From assembly GCF_018130505.1 (NCBI RefSeq), contig NZ_JAFCKH010000002.1, positions 645,060 through 709,059 on the forward strand: a stretch of DNA of 64,000 nt, in the 5' to 3' direction. The notes beneath the pieces were generated by a model. The model did no database searches and was not told where the DNA came from. It saw nothing but the letters and a program-made list of their open reading frames with translations. Origin of the DNA: Bradyrhizobium tropiciagri. GTDB taxonomy: Bacteria > Pseudomonadota > Alphaproteobacteria > Rhizobiales > Xanthobacteraceae. Positions 8,607 through 17,008 of this stretch are shown here, one piece after another. The translations under genes and the position numbers were made by a program. How positions within the stretch are numbered: the first letter of the stretch is position 1; each line of letters opens with the position of its first letter.

Positions 8607-9377
8607 ATGCGACGCAAATCTGCAAACCGGACGCTATCGCTGCTGTGCCTCACTCTGTCGTGCCTGCTCGTGGCCGGGAGCGCACGCGCGACCAGCAGTG
8701 AGCCAGGCAAGGACGTGCAGGCCGATCCGGGCCGCTGCGTCGCCGCGGCCGCCGCCGGCGATGACGACAAGACCATCGACGTCTGCGGGTCGCTGATCGA
8801 CAACGACAAGGCGGAGCGGGCGGATCGCGTCAGGGCCCTGACGGCGCGCGCCGGCGCCTGGCGCCGCAAGCAGATGACCGATCGCGCGATTGCCGACTAC
8901 GATGCCGCGCTCAGGCTCGATTCCTCGCTCGCCGATGCCTACAACGCGCGCGGCGAGTTGTGGCGCGGCAAGGGCGACCGGCGCAGGGCGATCATGGATT
9001 TCGGCGCCGCGGTCAAGCTCGATCCGAATCATGCCGCCGCCAAGGCCAACTACAAATCGCTGTCGCTGGAATTGGAGCGGATCGGCGCCATGATGGCGGT
9101 CGCCGGCAAGCCGAGCTTCGATTGCCGCACTGCCCGCCGCGCCGTGGAGAAGGTGATCTGCGCCAATCCCGCGCTTGCCGACCTCGATCGCGAGGTCAAC
9201 GCATCAAGTGTGCGCGCGATCCGCGAGGTGCAAAATCCGCGGCAGGCGCGCGAGTTGCAGCGCGCACAGGACCAGTTCATCGCCCGCCGCAATGCCGAAT
9301 TCGGCAAGCCGGGCTACGACCTGGAAAAGGTGATGCGCGAGCGGCTGCAGAAGATCAACGGGGTCGACGGGTATTAG
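8607..9377 (+). CDS. Secreted TPR protein with LprI-like C-terminus
   Basis: Protein of 256 residues starting at ATG 8607, which places a basic segment (MRRKSANR) before a hydrophobic Sec signal ending near SARA. The middle holds two TPR-like units (DRAIADYDAALRLDSSLADAYNARGEL and RRAIMDFGAAVKLDPNHAAA). The C-terminal half has the lysozyme-inhibitor LprI/DUF1311 pattern SFDCRTARRAVEKVICANPALADLD with paired cysteines. It is probably periplasmic. A role in resistance to lysozyme or in protein-protein contacts is inferred from the family only. An in-frame start at 8550 lacks a signal-like N-terminus. Confidence 0.78.
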   Translation: MRRKSANRTLSLLCLTLSCLLVAGSARATSSEPGKDVQADPGRCVAAAAAGDDDKTIDVCGSLIDNDKAERADRVRALTARAGAWRRKQMTDRAIADYDAALRLDSSLADAYNARGELWRGKGDRRRAIMDFGAAVKLDPNHAAAKANYKSLSLELERIGAMMAVAGKPSFDCRTARRAVEKVICANPALADLDREVNASSVRAIREVQNPRQARELQRAQDQFIARRNAEFGKPGYDLEKVMRERLQKINGVDGY

Positions 9378-9523
9378 TGCTCGATCCGGAAAGGCGCGCG
9401 GCGACGTTCCGAGGTCATCCTCGAGCCGGGGTAGTGCCAAGGTCCCGGTGATTTCGACTTGAAACGCTGCCGCATCCCGTGAAAATGGCGGGCAAAGACG
9501 CGCCAGGCGCGAGGGAGAACGCC

Positions 9524-11434
9524 ATGACCATTCAGCAGACGGGCCGGTATCATGAGGTGCACGCCCGCTCGCTTCGCGACCCCGAGGGATTTTGGGCAGA
9601 AGCGGCGCGCGAGATCGACTGGATCGAGCCGGCGAAGAAGATCTTCGACCCGGCGGTGGGCACCTATGGCCGCTGGTTCACCGGCGCCGTGGTCAACACT
9701 TGCTACAACGCGCTGGATCGCCACGTCGCCGGCGGCCGCGCCGACCAGGTCGCGCTGATCCACGATTCCACACTCAGCAACGCGATCACGAAGTTCACCT
9801 ATGCCGAGCTCTTGAAAGAGGTACAGGCGCTCGCCGCGGTGATGCAGGATTTCGGAGTCACGAAAGGCGACCGCGTCATCCTCTATATGCCGATGGTGCC
9901 GGAGGCCGTGGTCGCGATGCTGGCCTGCGCGCGGATCGGCGCCGTGCACAGCGTGGTGTTCGGCGGCTTCGCCGCCAAGGAGCTGGCGAGCCGGATCGAC
10001 GACGCCAAGCCGAAGCTGATCTTCTCGGCAAGCTGTGGGCTCGAGCCCGGGCGCATCGTGCAATACAAGCCGCTATTAGATGAGGCGATCAAGCTGGCGA
10101 GCGCGAAGCCTGAGGTCTGCATCATCCTGCAACGGCCGCAGCACGGCTGCGATCTGATTAAGGGTCGCGATCATGACTGGGCGGCACTTCGCCGCGCCGC
10201 GCTGGAGGCCGGCAAGGCCGCGCCCTGCGTGCCTGTGCTCGCGACCGATCCGCTCTACATCCTCTACACCTCGGGTACGACAGGCATCCCGAAGGGCGTG
10301 GTGCGCGACAATGGCGGGCATCTCGTCGCGCTGAAATGGTCGATGTTCAACCTCTACGGCGTGAAGCCGGGCGAAGTCTGGTGGTGCGGCTCCGACATCG
10401 GCTGGGTGGTCGGCCACAGCTACATCGTCTACGGCCCGCTGCTGCATGGCGCGACCTCGGTCATGTATGAGGGCAAGCCGGTCGGCACGCCCGACGCGGG
10501 GGCGTTCTGGCGCGTGATCTCCGAGCACAAGGCGGTGGCGCTGTTCACGGCGCCGACCGCATTCCGCGCCATCAAGAAGGAAGATCCGGAAGGCAAGCTG
10601 ATCGGCAAATACGATTTGTCGAGCTTCCGCACCCTGTTCCTCGCCGGCGAGCGCGCCGATCCGCCGACGGTGGAGTGGGCCGAGCAGCAGCTCAAGGTGC
10701 CGGTGATCGATCACTGGTGGCAGACCGAGACCGGCTGGTGCGTCGCCGGCAATCCGGTCGGCCTCGGCATGCTGCCGGTCAAGCACGGCTCGCCGACGGT
10801 GCCGATGCCGGGCTATCAGGTCGATGTGGTCGACGAAGCGGCGAAGCCGGTCGCGGCGGGCACCATGGGCTCGATCGTGATCAAGCTGCCGATGCCGCCG
10901 GGCTGCCTGCCGACCTTGTGGGAGCAGGATGTTCGCTTCAGGGAGGCCTACCTCTCGGAATTCCCCGGCTACTACAAGACGTCGGATGCCGGCTACAAGG
11001 ATGCGGACGGCTATGTTTGGGTGATGGGCCGCACCGACGACATCATCAATGTCGCCGGCCACCGCCTCTCCACTGGCGGCATGGAAGAGATTCTAGCCTC
11101 GCATCCCGATGTCGCCGAATGCGCGGTGCTCGGCATCAAGGATGCGATCAAGGGCGAGGTGCCTTGCGGCTTCCTGGTGCTGAAGGCCGGCGTGACCAAG
11201 AGCGCGGGCGATGTCGAGAAGGACGTCGTCGCGCTGGTGCGCGAGAAGCTCGGCCCGGTCGCGGCCTTCAAGCTCGCCATCACCGTGGCGCGGCTGCCGA
11301 AGACCCGCTCCGGCAAGATTCTCCGCGGCACCATCAAGAAGATCGCCGACGGCGAACCCTGGACCATGCCGGCGACGATCGAGGACCCCAAGGTGCTCGA
11401 CGAGATCGGCGATGCGCTGAAGGGCAAGGTGTAG
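9524..11434 (+). CDS. prpE: Propionyl-CoA synthetase
   Basis: Adenylate-forming acyl-CoA synthetase of 636 residues that converts propionate, ATP and CoA to propionyl-CoA. It has the acetyl/propionyl-CoA synthetase N-terminal segment (YGRWFTGAVVNTCYNALDRHV), the AMP-binding P-loop YTSGTTGIPKG, the WWQTETGW core, and the C-terminal TRSGKILRG bearing the catalytic lysine. The lack of the acetate-type linker, together with overall length, favours PrpE over Acs. The ATG at 9524 follows a GAGGGAGAA ribosome site. The gene is monocistronic and ends beside a palindromic repeat. Confidence 0.92.
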   Translation: MTIQQTGRYHEVHARSLRDPEGFWAEAAREIDWIEPAKKIFDPAVGTYGRWFTGAVVNTCYNALDRHVAGGRADQVALIHDSTLSNAITKFTYAELLKEVQALAAVMQDFGVTKGDRVILYMPMVPEAVVAMLACARIGAVHSVVFGGFAAKELASRIDDAKPKLIFSASCGLEPGRIVQYKPLLDEAIKLASAKPEVCIILQRPQHGCDLIKGRDHDWAALRRAALEAGKAAPCVPVLATDPLYILYTSGTTGIPKGVVRDNGGHLVALKWSMFNLYGVKPGEVWWCGSDIGWVVGHSYIVYGPLLHGATSVMYEGKPVGTPDAGAFWRVISEHKAVALFTAPTAFRAIKKEDPEGKLIGKYDLSSFRTLFLAGERADPPTVEWAEQQLKVPVIDHWWQTETGWCVAGNPVGLGMLPVKHGSPTVPMPGYQVDVVDEAAKPVAAGTMGSIVIKLPMPPGCLPTLWEQDVRFREAYLSEFPGYYKTSDAGYKDADGYVWVMGRTDDIINVAGHRLSTGGMEEILASHPDVAECAVLGIKDAIKGEVPCGFLVLKAGVTKSAGDVEKDVVALVREKLGPVAAFKLAITVARLPKTRSGKILRGTIKKIADGEPWTMPATIEDPKVLDEIGDALKGKV

Positions 11435-11443
11435 CGGCTGGTG

Positions 11444-11525
11444 TGTCATTCCGGGGCGCGTCGAAGACGCGAACCCGGAATCTCGAGATTCCGGGTTCGA
11501 TGCTGCGCATCGCCCCGGAATGACG
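11444..11525. repeat. Palindromic intergenic repeat, family D
   Basis: An almost perfect palindrome pairs TCATTCCGGGGCGCGTCGAA with TTCGATGCTGCGCATCGCCCCGGAATGA around a central ATCTCGAGAT. It sits directly after prpE, where a transcribed hairpin could also aid termination. Confidence 0.75.
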
Positions 11526-11628
11526 TGAGATGCGGGGAACGCATCCCGAAGCAAAACCGCCTTGATTTTGATGGATTGCCGGGTCATTCCCGGCTGACGT
11601 CACTTCGCCACGAGATACGGACCACCGG

Positions 11629-11901
11629 ATGCGATCCCTTTCTGCACGCGCGCCCTTTGCATTGCTGCTCGCACTGCCGCTGCTCACCGGCTGCCTCGAG
11701 CGCGGCAACTCGCCGGTCGCGGCGAGCATGGGCGATGACGATCAGTACTGCCAGGGCAACGGCAAGGTGGCGGTCGGCTCGCCCGAATATGTCGCCTGCC
11801 GCAAGGACCGCGACGTGCAGCGCCAGAACGCCGAAGCGCGCTACGACCGCCGGCAGCGCGATCTCGGCGAGTACATGATGAACAATCCGAACCGGCCGTA
11901 G
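11629..11901 (+). CDS. Small lipoprotein, function unknown
   Basis: Protein of 90 residues with a lipoprotein signal: basic MRSLSARA, a hydrophobic core and the lipobox LLTG-C near residue 22. The mature part contains CQGNG and ACRKDRDVQRQNAEARYDRRQRD, a charged helical region. It is likely anchored in the outer or inner membrane facing the periplasm. No homologous function is recognised. It is isolated between two palindromic repeats. Confidence 0.72.
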   Translation: MRSLSARAPFALLLALPLLTGCLERGNSPVAASMGDDDQYCQGNGKVAVGSPEYVACRKDRDVQRQNAEARYDRRQRDLGEYMMNNPNRP

Positions 11902-11930
11902 CGCAGCAACTGCTCGCCTCACACACCGGC

Positions 11931-12034
11931 GTCATGGCCCGCGAAAGCGGGGTATCCAGTACGTCGCGGCTTCTCGGTGAAATTACAGCCGTCTCTGGAA
12001 TACTGGATCACCCGGTCAAGCCGGGTGATGACAG
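11931..12034. repeat. Palindromic intergenic repeat, family C
   Basis: The left part contains GGTATCCAGTACG; the right part contains GTCTCTGGAATACTGGATCACC and GTCAAGCCGGGTGATGAC. The overall plan matches the copy at 15549-15653 (VATCCAGTA/TACTGGAT arms). Confidence 0.65.
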
Positions 12035-12083
12035 CTGAGATTGTGGTGTGGGCGAAGGATTGCGGCGCGCTCCCTCCAAACAA

Positions 12084-12110
12084 AAACGCGGCGGGTTGCC
12101 CGCCGCGTTT
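12084..12110 (-). terminator. Rho-independent terminator of trcR
   Basis: Read on the minus strand, a 12-bp perfect stem (AAACGCGGCGGG / CCCGCCGCGTTT) with a 3-nt loop is followed by a T-rich tract (TTTTTG). It begins 31 nt beyond the trcR stop codon. Confidence 0.85.
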
Positions 12111-12140
12111 CGCATTCCATTTGCCGAAAGCGCGTTGCGC

Positions 12141-12842
12141 TTACTGCTCGTCGTCGTCGTCGGGCTTCTTGCCGCCGATCGTCTTCAGCTTGGCGAACAC
12201 GGCGTCGACGTTGAGGTCGTCGTGGCGCTCGGTCGGCTGGTCGTCGAGCTCGTCCTTGCGCGTGGTCTCGGAGGCGGGCAGCAGCGTGGCGCCGCCGTAG
12301 ACGGTCGCGGCGGGCTTTTCCTTGGCGGCGCGCTGCACCTCGAAATCGAGCTCGATCTGCGAGCACAGGCCGAGCGTCACCGGATCCATCGGCGTCAGCG
12401 TCGACGCATTCCAGTGGGTGCGGTCGCGCACGCTCGCGATGGTGGTCTTGGTGGTGCCGACGAGGCGCATGATCTGCGCGTCCTTCAACTCGGGATGGTT
12501 GCGCAGCAGCCAGAGGATCGCGCTCGGCCGCTCATGACGGCGCGACACCGGGGTGTAGCGCGGGCCCTTCTTCTTGGCGGCGGTCGGCAGCACAACCTTG
12601 CTCTCCTGCAATCGGAGGCGGTAGTTCGGGTCGCGCTCGCCTTTTTCGATCTCCTCGCGGGTCAGCTGGCCGTTCGAAATCGGGTCCATGCCCTTGATGC
12701 CCTGGGCGGCGTCTCCGTCGGCAATGGCGCGGACTTCCAGCGGGTGCATCTTGGTAAAATCGGCCACCTGATCGAACGTCAGGGCGGTATTGTCGACCAA
12801 CCACACGGCAGTCGCCTTCGGCATCAGCGGTGCGTTGCTCAT
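12141..12842 (-). CDS. trcR: DUF1013 protein, TrcR-type cell-cycle regulator
   Basis: Cytoplasmic protein of 233 residues, highly conserved in Alphaproteobacteria. It opens MSNAPLMPKATAVWLVDNTALTFDQVADF and continues with HPLEVRAIADGD and RPSAILWLLRNHPELKDAQIMRLVGTTKTTI, which looks like a helix-turn-helix region. The C-terminus is charged and ends in an acidic DDDDEQ tail. The family (DUF1013) has been named TrcR, a cell-cycle transcriptional regulator; the name is family knowledge, not shown here. The ATG at 12842 has an AAGGAGA ribosome site. It is divergent from ispH. Confidence 0.85.
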   Translation of the reverse strand: MSNAPLMPKATAVWLVDNTALTFDQVADFTKMHPLEVRAIADGDAAQGIKGMDPISNGQLTREEIEKGERDPNYRLRLQESKVVLPTAAKKKGPRYTPVSRRHERPSAILWLLRNHPELKDAQIMRLVGTTKTTIASVRDRTHWNASTLTPMDPVTLGLCSQIELDFEVQRAAKEKPAATVYGGATLLPASETTRKDELDDQPTERHDDLNVDAVFAKLKTIGGKKPDDDDEQ

Positions 12843-13063
12843 GGCAAATCTCCTTAGTGCTTCGCCCACCTCTGTCGAGGCGAAGCTGGTAGTCATCGGC
12901 GATGACGGGAATTATGGCGCCTATATAAGCCCTCAGGGGGGAATGGCGCAATGGGCCAGCAAAATCGCCTTGACAGAGCCCCAAAGCAGTCCCAAGTCCT
13001 TACTCAAACAGGCCGTTCCCCGCCCGCCGGCGAGGGGTGATTCGGTCCCGAGATTTGCCCCAT

Positions 13064-14038
13064 ATGTCAGCGAAGAAACCCGACCTCAGAATCGTGCTTT
13101 GTTCCCCGCGTGGCTTCTGCGCCGGGGTGGTCCGCGCCATCGACACGGTGGAACGGGCGCTCACCATCTATGGTGCGCCGGTCTATGTCCGGCACGAGAT
13201 CGTCCATAACAAATACGTCGTGGACAGCCTGAAGACCAAGGGCGCCATTTTCGTCGAGGAACTGGCTGAGATCCCCGACGACACCAATGCGCCGGTGGTG
13301 TTTTCGGCCCACGGGGTGCCGAAATCGGTTCCCGCGGAGGCCAAATCGCGCAATTTCTTCTCGCTGGATGCGACCTGCCCGCTGGTGACCAAGGTTCATC
13401 GCGAGGCGGCGATCCACTTCAAGCGCGGCCGCGAGATTTTCCTGATCGGGCACTCCCATCATCCGGAAGTGGTCGGCACCCTGGGCCAGCTCCCGCCGGG
13501 CGCCGTGACCCTGATCGAGACCGCCGAGGACGCCAAGACCATCGCCCCGAAGGACCCCGACAACCTCGCCTTCGTGACCCAGACCACGCTGTCGATCGAC
13601 GACACTGCGGAGATCGTGGCGCTGCTCAAGGAACGCTTCCCGAACATCAACGGGCCGCACAAGGAAGACATCTGCTACGCCACCACCAACCGCCAGCTCG
13701 CGGTGAAGAAGGTGGCGCCGGTGGTCGACGCTTTGATCGTGGTCGGCGCGCCGAACTCGTCGAACTCGCAGCGCCTGCGCGAGGTCGCCGAGCGCGAGGG
13801 CTGCCCGATTGCGGTGCTCGCCCAGCGCGCCAGCGACATCGACTGGGGTCGGTTCGAAGGCATCAGCAGCCTCGGCATCACCGCGGGCGCCTCGGCGCCG
13901 GAGGTGATCGTCGAGGAGATCATGGGCGCCTTCGCCGAGCGCTACAATCTGCACGTGGAGACGGTCTCGGCCGCGGAAGAGAACGAATTCTTCCCGCTGC
14001 CGCGCTCGCTGCGGCCCGACGCTGCCGCAGCGGAATAG
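13064..14038 (+). CDS. ispH: 4-hydroxy-3-methylbut-2-enyl diphosphate reductase
   Basis: IspH (LytB), the last enzyme of the non-mevalonate isoprenoid pathway, 324 residues. It reduces HMBPP to IPP and DMAPP with a 4Fe-4S cluster. The three cluster cysteines are in GFCAGV (C19), LDATCPLV and [11 protein letters not shown]. The active-site H-bearing segments [12 protein letters not shown] and [12 protein letters not shown] are intact. The ATG at 13064 is chosen over an upstream in-frame start at 13037. thrB begins 5 nt after the stop and rnhA overlaps thrB, so the three probably form one operon. Confidence 0.96.
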   Translation: MSAKKPDLRIVLCSPRGFCAGVVRAIDTVERALTIYGAPVYVRHEIVHNKYVVDSLKTKGAIFVEELAEIPDDTNAPVVFSAHGVPKSVPAEAKSRNFFSLDATCPLVTKVHREAAIHFKRGREIFLIGHSHHPEVVGTLGQLPPGAVTLIETAEDAKTIAPKDPDNLAFVTQTTLSIDDTAEIVALLKERFPNINGPHKEDICYATTNRQLAVKKVAPVVDALIVVGAPNSSNSQRLREVAEREGCPIAVLAQRASDIDWGRFEGISSLGITAGASAPEVIVEEIMGAFAERYNLHVETVSAAEENEFFPLPRSLRPDAAAAE

Positions 14039-14043
14039 ACCAT

Positions 14044-15024
14044 ATGGCGGTCTACACCGACGTTGCCGCCGAAGACCTCGCGGAATTCCTCAAAAGCTAC
14101 GACATCGGCGAATTGCTCTCCTACAAGGGCATCGCCGAGGGCGTCGAGAATTCGAACTTCCTGCTGCACACCAGCCAGGGCGCCTACATCCTCACGCTCT
14201 ATGAGAAGCGTGTGGCCGAGGACGACCTGCCGTATTTCCTGTCGCTGATGGCGCATCTCGCCGGGCGCGGCGTGTCGTGCCCGCAGCCGGCGCGCAATCG
14301 CAAGGGCGAGGTCTACAGCCGACTGGCCGGCCGGCCGGCGGCGATCATCAACTTTCTCGAAGGCATGTGGCCGCGGCGGCCGAACGTCGTGCATTGCGCC
14401 GGCGTCGGCGAGGCGCTCGCGAAAATGCATCTGGCCGGCCATGATTTTCCGATGGTGCGGACGAATCCGCTGTCGGTCGAAGGCTGGCGGCCGCTGTTCG
14501 ATCTCGCAGCGGCGCGTGCCGACAGCGTGCAGGCGGGCCTGTCCGACTTCATCGCGCGCGAGCTGGATCATCTCGAGGCGAACTGGCCAGGCGACCTGCC
14601 GGTCGGCGTCATCCATGCCGACCTGTTTCCCGACAATGTGTTCTTCCTCGGCGATCAGCTGTCCGGCCTGATCGACTTCCCGTTCTCGTGCAACGACATC
14701 CTGGCCTATGACGTCGCGATCTGCCTGAACGCCTGGTGCTTCGAGCCGGATCACTCCTTCAACGTCACCAAGGCGCGCGCGCTGCTCAACGCCTATCGTC
14801 GCGTGCGGCCATTGTCGGCGGCGGAGGAGGCGGCGCTGCCGCTGCTGGCGCGCGGCGCCTCGATGCGATTTTTGCTGACGCGGCTCGTCGATTTCCTCAA
14901 CGTACCCGAGGGCGCGTTGGTGCAGCCGAAGGATCCGCTGGAATACGTCCGCAAGCTGCGCTTCCAGCAGAACGTCGCTGCCATCAACGACTACGGTATC
15001 ACGCCGGCAGGATGCGCGGCGTGA
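14044..15024 (+). CDS. thrB: Homoserine kinase (ThrB2 type)
   Basis: Homoserine kinase of the aminoglycoside-phosphotransferase fold, 326 residues, making O-phospho-L-homoserine for threonine synthesis. The catalytic loop [14 protein letters not shown] and the metal-binding [15 protein letters not shown] are present, as is the N-terminal ATP-site region [25 protein letters not shown]. It starts 5 nt after ispH and ends by overlapping rnhA, consistent with translational coupling. The order ispH-thrB-rnhA is a known rhizobial arrangement. Confidence 0.93.
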   Translation: MAVYTDVAAEDLAEFLKSYDIGELLSYKGIAEGVENSNFLLHTSQGAYILTLYEKRVAEDDLPYFLSLMAHLAGRGVSCPQPARNRKGEVYSRLAGRPAAIINFLEGMWPRRPNVVHCAGVGEALAKMHLAGHDFPMVRTNPLSVEGWRPLFDLAAARADSVQAGLSDFIARELDHLEANWPGDLPVGVIHADLFPDNVFFLGDQLSGLIDFPFSCNDILAYDVAICLNAWCFEPDHSFNVTKARALLNAYRRVRPLSAAEEAALPLLARGASMRFLLTRLVDFLNVPEGALVQPKDPLEYVRKLRFQQNVAAINDYGITPAGCAA

Positions 15025-15473
15025 GCGACAAGCCGCATGTGATCGTTTTCACCGACGGTGCCTGCTCCGGAAATCCGGGGCCGGGCGGCTGGGGCGCGAT
15101 CTTGAGGTTCGGCGAGGTCGAGAAGGAATTGAAGGGCGGCGAAGCGCACACCACCAACAACCGCATGGAGCTGATGGCGGCGATCTCGGCGCTGGAAGCG
15201 CTGAAGAAACCCTGCGTGGTCGATCTGACCACCGACAGCCAGTATGTCCGCCAGGGCATCACCGGCTGGATCCACGGCTGGAAGCGCAACGGCTGGCGCA
15301 CCGCGGACAAGAAGCCGGTCAAGAATGTCGAACTGTGGCAGCGCCTCGATGCCGCGCTGAAGCCGCACGAGGTGCGCTGGCACTGGATCAAGGGCCACGC
15401 CGGCCACGCCGAGAACGAGCGCGCCGACGAACTCGCGCGCGAAGGCGTCGCGATGGCAAGGCTGAAGGCGTAG
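15012..15473 (+). CDS. rnhA: Ribonuclease HI
   Basis: RNase HI of 153 residues that degrades RNA in RNA-DNA hybrids. Catalytic residues are visible as D15 (VFTDGACSG), E53 (NNRMELMAA), D75 (TTDSQYV) and the last Asp in [12 protein letters not shown]. The basic handle segment ([20 protein letters not shown]) is present. It overlaps the thrB end by 13 nt. A GTG at 15021 is an alternative start three codons downstream. Confidence 0.95.
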   Translation: MRGVSDKPHVIVFTDGACSGNPGPGGWGAILRFGEVEKELKGGEAHTTNNRMELMAAISALEALKKPCVVDLTTDSQYVRQGITGWIHGWKRNGWRTADKKPVKNVELWQRLDAALKPHEVRWHWIKGHAGHAENERADELAREGVAMARLKA

Positions 15474-15483
15474 GCGTCGCTGC

Positions 15484-15545
15484 GTAGCGTGGGTAGAGCG
15501 AAGCGAAACCCACCGGCCGTGATACGCGGCTGATGCCCTACCCAC
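15484..15545. repeat. Palindromic repeat, family B (degenerate)
   Basis: The left arm GTAGCGTGGGTAGAGCGAAGCGAAACCCACC is followed by a short right arm CCTACCCAC. It resembles the complete copies at 30313 and 58710 but has lost most of its right half. Confidence 0.55.
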
Positions 15546-15548
15546 AAC

Positions 15549-15653
15549 TGTCATCGCCCGGCTCGACCGGGCGATCCAGTATTCCAGAGACGGCAGTGAT
15601 TGAGCCGAGAAGCCGCGGCGTACTGGATCGCCCGGTCGAGCCGGGCGATGACA
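15549..15653. repeat. Palindromic intergenic repeat, family C
   Basis: The arms TGTCATCGCCCGGCTCGACC and GGTCGAGCCGGGCGATGACA bound GGGCGATCCAGTA / TACTGGATCGCCC and a centre of about 40 nt. It is the clearest copy of the family in the window. Confidence 0.8.
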
Positions 15654-15689
15654 GTGTGTTTTGCGGCGCTGTATCAGGCAAAGGCGCCC

Positions 15690-15757
15690 TTGCGCCATGC
15701 CCACCATCAAATGCCGTGCTCGCGATGGTGGGCACGCTTCGCTTTGCCCACCCTACG
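15690..15757. repeat. Palindromic repeat, family B (partial)
   Basis: A left part with ATGCCCACCATC and a right part GATGGTGGGCACGCTTCGCT plus TTGCCCACCCTAC resemble the complete family B copy at 30313-30398. The left outer arm is missing. Confidence 0.5.
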
Positions 15758-15777
15758 AACTGCCTCGCCAATAACCG

Positions 15778-15810
15778 GTGTCATCGCCCGGCTTTACCGG
15801 GCGATGACAG
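15778..15810. repeat. Short family C hairpin
   Basis: A compact single hairpin, TGTCATCGCCCGG paired with CCGGGCGATGACA around a 5-nt loop (about CTTTA). It is equivalent to the outer arms of the full element without the centre, and lies 17 bp from the 3' end of the peroxiredoxin gene. Confidence 0.65.
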
Positions 15811-15826
15811 TCCGCGGGGCGTCAGC

Positions 15827-16318
15827 TCAGAGCTGGCCGAGCAGCGTGTCGCCGCCGGAGACCTCGACCTTGCCCGGGGCGGGCTCGAGGTTGAGCTTCT
15901 TCACCACGCCGTCCTCGACCAGCATCGAGTAGCGCTTGGAGCGGATGCCGAGGCCGTTGCCGGAGGCGTCGAGCTCCATGCCGATCGCCTTGGCGAAGTC
16001 AGCATTGCCGTCGGCGAGGAAGACGGCTTCGTCGCGCTGGTCGGTGTCGCGCTTCCAGGCGTTCATCACGAAGGCATCGTTGACCGAGACGATCGCGATG
16101 GTGTCGACGCCCTTGTTCTTGATGGCATAGGCGTTGAGGAAGATGCTCGGCAGATGCATCTTGTGGCAGGTGCCGGTGTAGGCGCCGGGTACGGCGAACA
16201 GGGCGACCTTCTTGCCCTTGAAGATATCGTCGGTGGTTTTGACCTGCGGCCCTTCGGCGGTCATCACGCGAAACTTGGTTTCCGGCAGCTTGTCGCCAAC
16301 ATTGATGGTCATCGTCAT
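15827..16318 (-). CDS. Peroxiredoxin (Prx5 type)
   Basis: Atypical peroxiredoxin of 163 residues that reduces H2O2 and organic hydroperoxides using thiols or glutaredoxin. The peroxidatic cysteine is in PGAYTGTCHKMHLP. The family segments IAIVSVNDAFVMNAW, FLADGNADFAKAIG and RSKRYSMLVEDG are present. Start at ATG 16318 follows GCGAGGGAGAA; a second ATG lies 6 nt downstream. Probably cytoplasmic, with no signal peptide. It is followed by a run of palindromic repeats. Confidence 0.93.
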   Translation of the reverse strand: MTMTINVGDKLPETKFRVMTAEGPQVKTTDDIFKGKKVALFAVPGAYTGTCHKMHLPSIFLNAYAIKNKGVDTIAIVSVNDAFVMNAWKRDTDQRDEAVFLADGNADFAKAIGMELDASGNGLGIRSKRYSMLVEDGVVKKLNLEPAPGKVEVSGGDTLLGQL

Positions 16319-16420
16319 TCTCCCTCGCTGAAGCGGACCTGTCTTAGACCCGGCGCTTGAACGGCACAATACGAACTGGCGGCGGATCGGCAATGGCGGC
16401 GGACGGTCACTGTTCCGTCA

Positions 16421-16978
16421 TCAGCCGGAAAACCCGCCGCCGTCGAGGAAGGCCTGCTCCTCGGCGGTCGTCTGGCGGCCCAGGATCCGGTTACGGTGCG
16501 GGAAGCGTCCGAACCGGCGGATGATGTCGGCGTGGTCCTCGGCGTATTTCAGGTTGTCGGGATGGCCGCCGTGCTCCGTGAACAACGCGACGCAGCGCTG
16601 CTGGTCGGCGAGGTGCTCGGAGTGCTCGAACGGCAGATAGAAGAACTCGCGCAACCGCGGGTCGACCCGCGCGTCGGCGCCGCGGTCGATGGCCCGGCCG
16701 GCCACCTCGCGCGCCAGCGCATCACTGGCATAGGTCATGGCGTCGCCACGAAACATGTTGCGGGGAAACTGGTCGAGCACGATGGTCAGCGCCAGCGCGC
16801 CCTCGTCGCTCGCCTCCCATGATGCCAGCTCGCCGGCGGCCGCGTTCTGCCAGGTGGCGAGAAAGCGGTCGCGGATCTCGGCATCAAGGGCGGCGTTGTG
16901 CGTGTACCAGCCGTCGCGGCCGGCCGCGCGCCAGAACGCGACGATCTCGTCGGGCGTCGCAACGCGGGCGTCAGTCAT
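16421..16978 (-). CDS. DUF924 family protein
   Basis: Helical protein of 185 residues matching DUF924. Signatures include EIVAFWRAAGRDGWY, LALTIVLDQFPRNMFRGD, FFYLPFEHSEHLADQ and RFGRFPHRNRILGR. The fold is TPR-like in known members; biochemical function is unknown. The ATG at 16978 lies 30 nt after the fadD stop on the same strand, so the two may be cotranscribed. Confidence 0.9.
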   Translation of the reverse strand: MTDARVATPDEIVAFWRAAGRDGWYTHNAALDAEIRDRFLATWQNAAAGELASWEASDEGALALTIVLDQFPRNMFRGDAMTYASDALAREVAGRAIDRGADARVDPRLREFFYLPFEHSEHLADQQRCVALFTEHGGHPDNLKYAEDHADIIRRFGRFPHRNRILGRQTTAEEQAFLDGGGFSG

Positions 16979-17008
16979 GTATTCTTCCAACGCCCGCATC
17001 GCTTTTGT

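Larger units (their letters stand above)
15474..15826. other. Repeat-filled intergenic region
   Basis: This 353-bp stretch between the convergent rnhA and peroxiredoxin genes holds no gene. It is filled by several palindromic elements of families B and C, listed separately. Short reading frames across it have no ribosome sites. Confidence 0.7.

Noticed and set aside
15484-15810. CRISPR-like repeat array
   Set aside because: The repeats are palindromic, of different families and unequal spacing, with no regular unit or spacers and no cas gene in the window.
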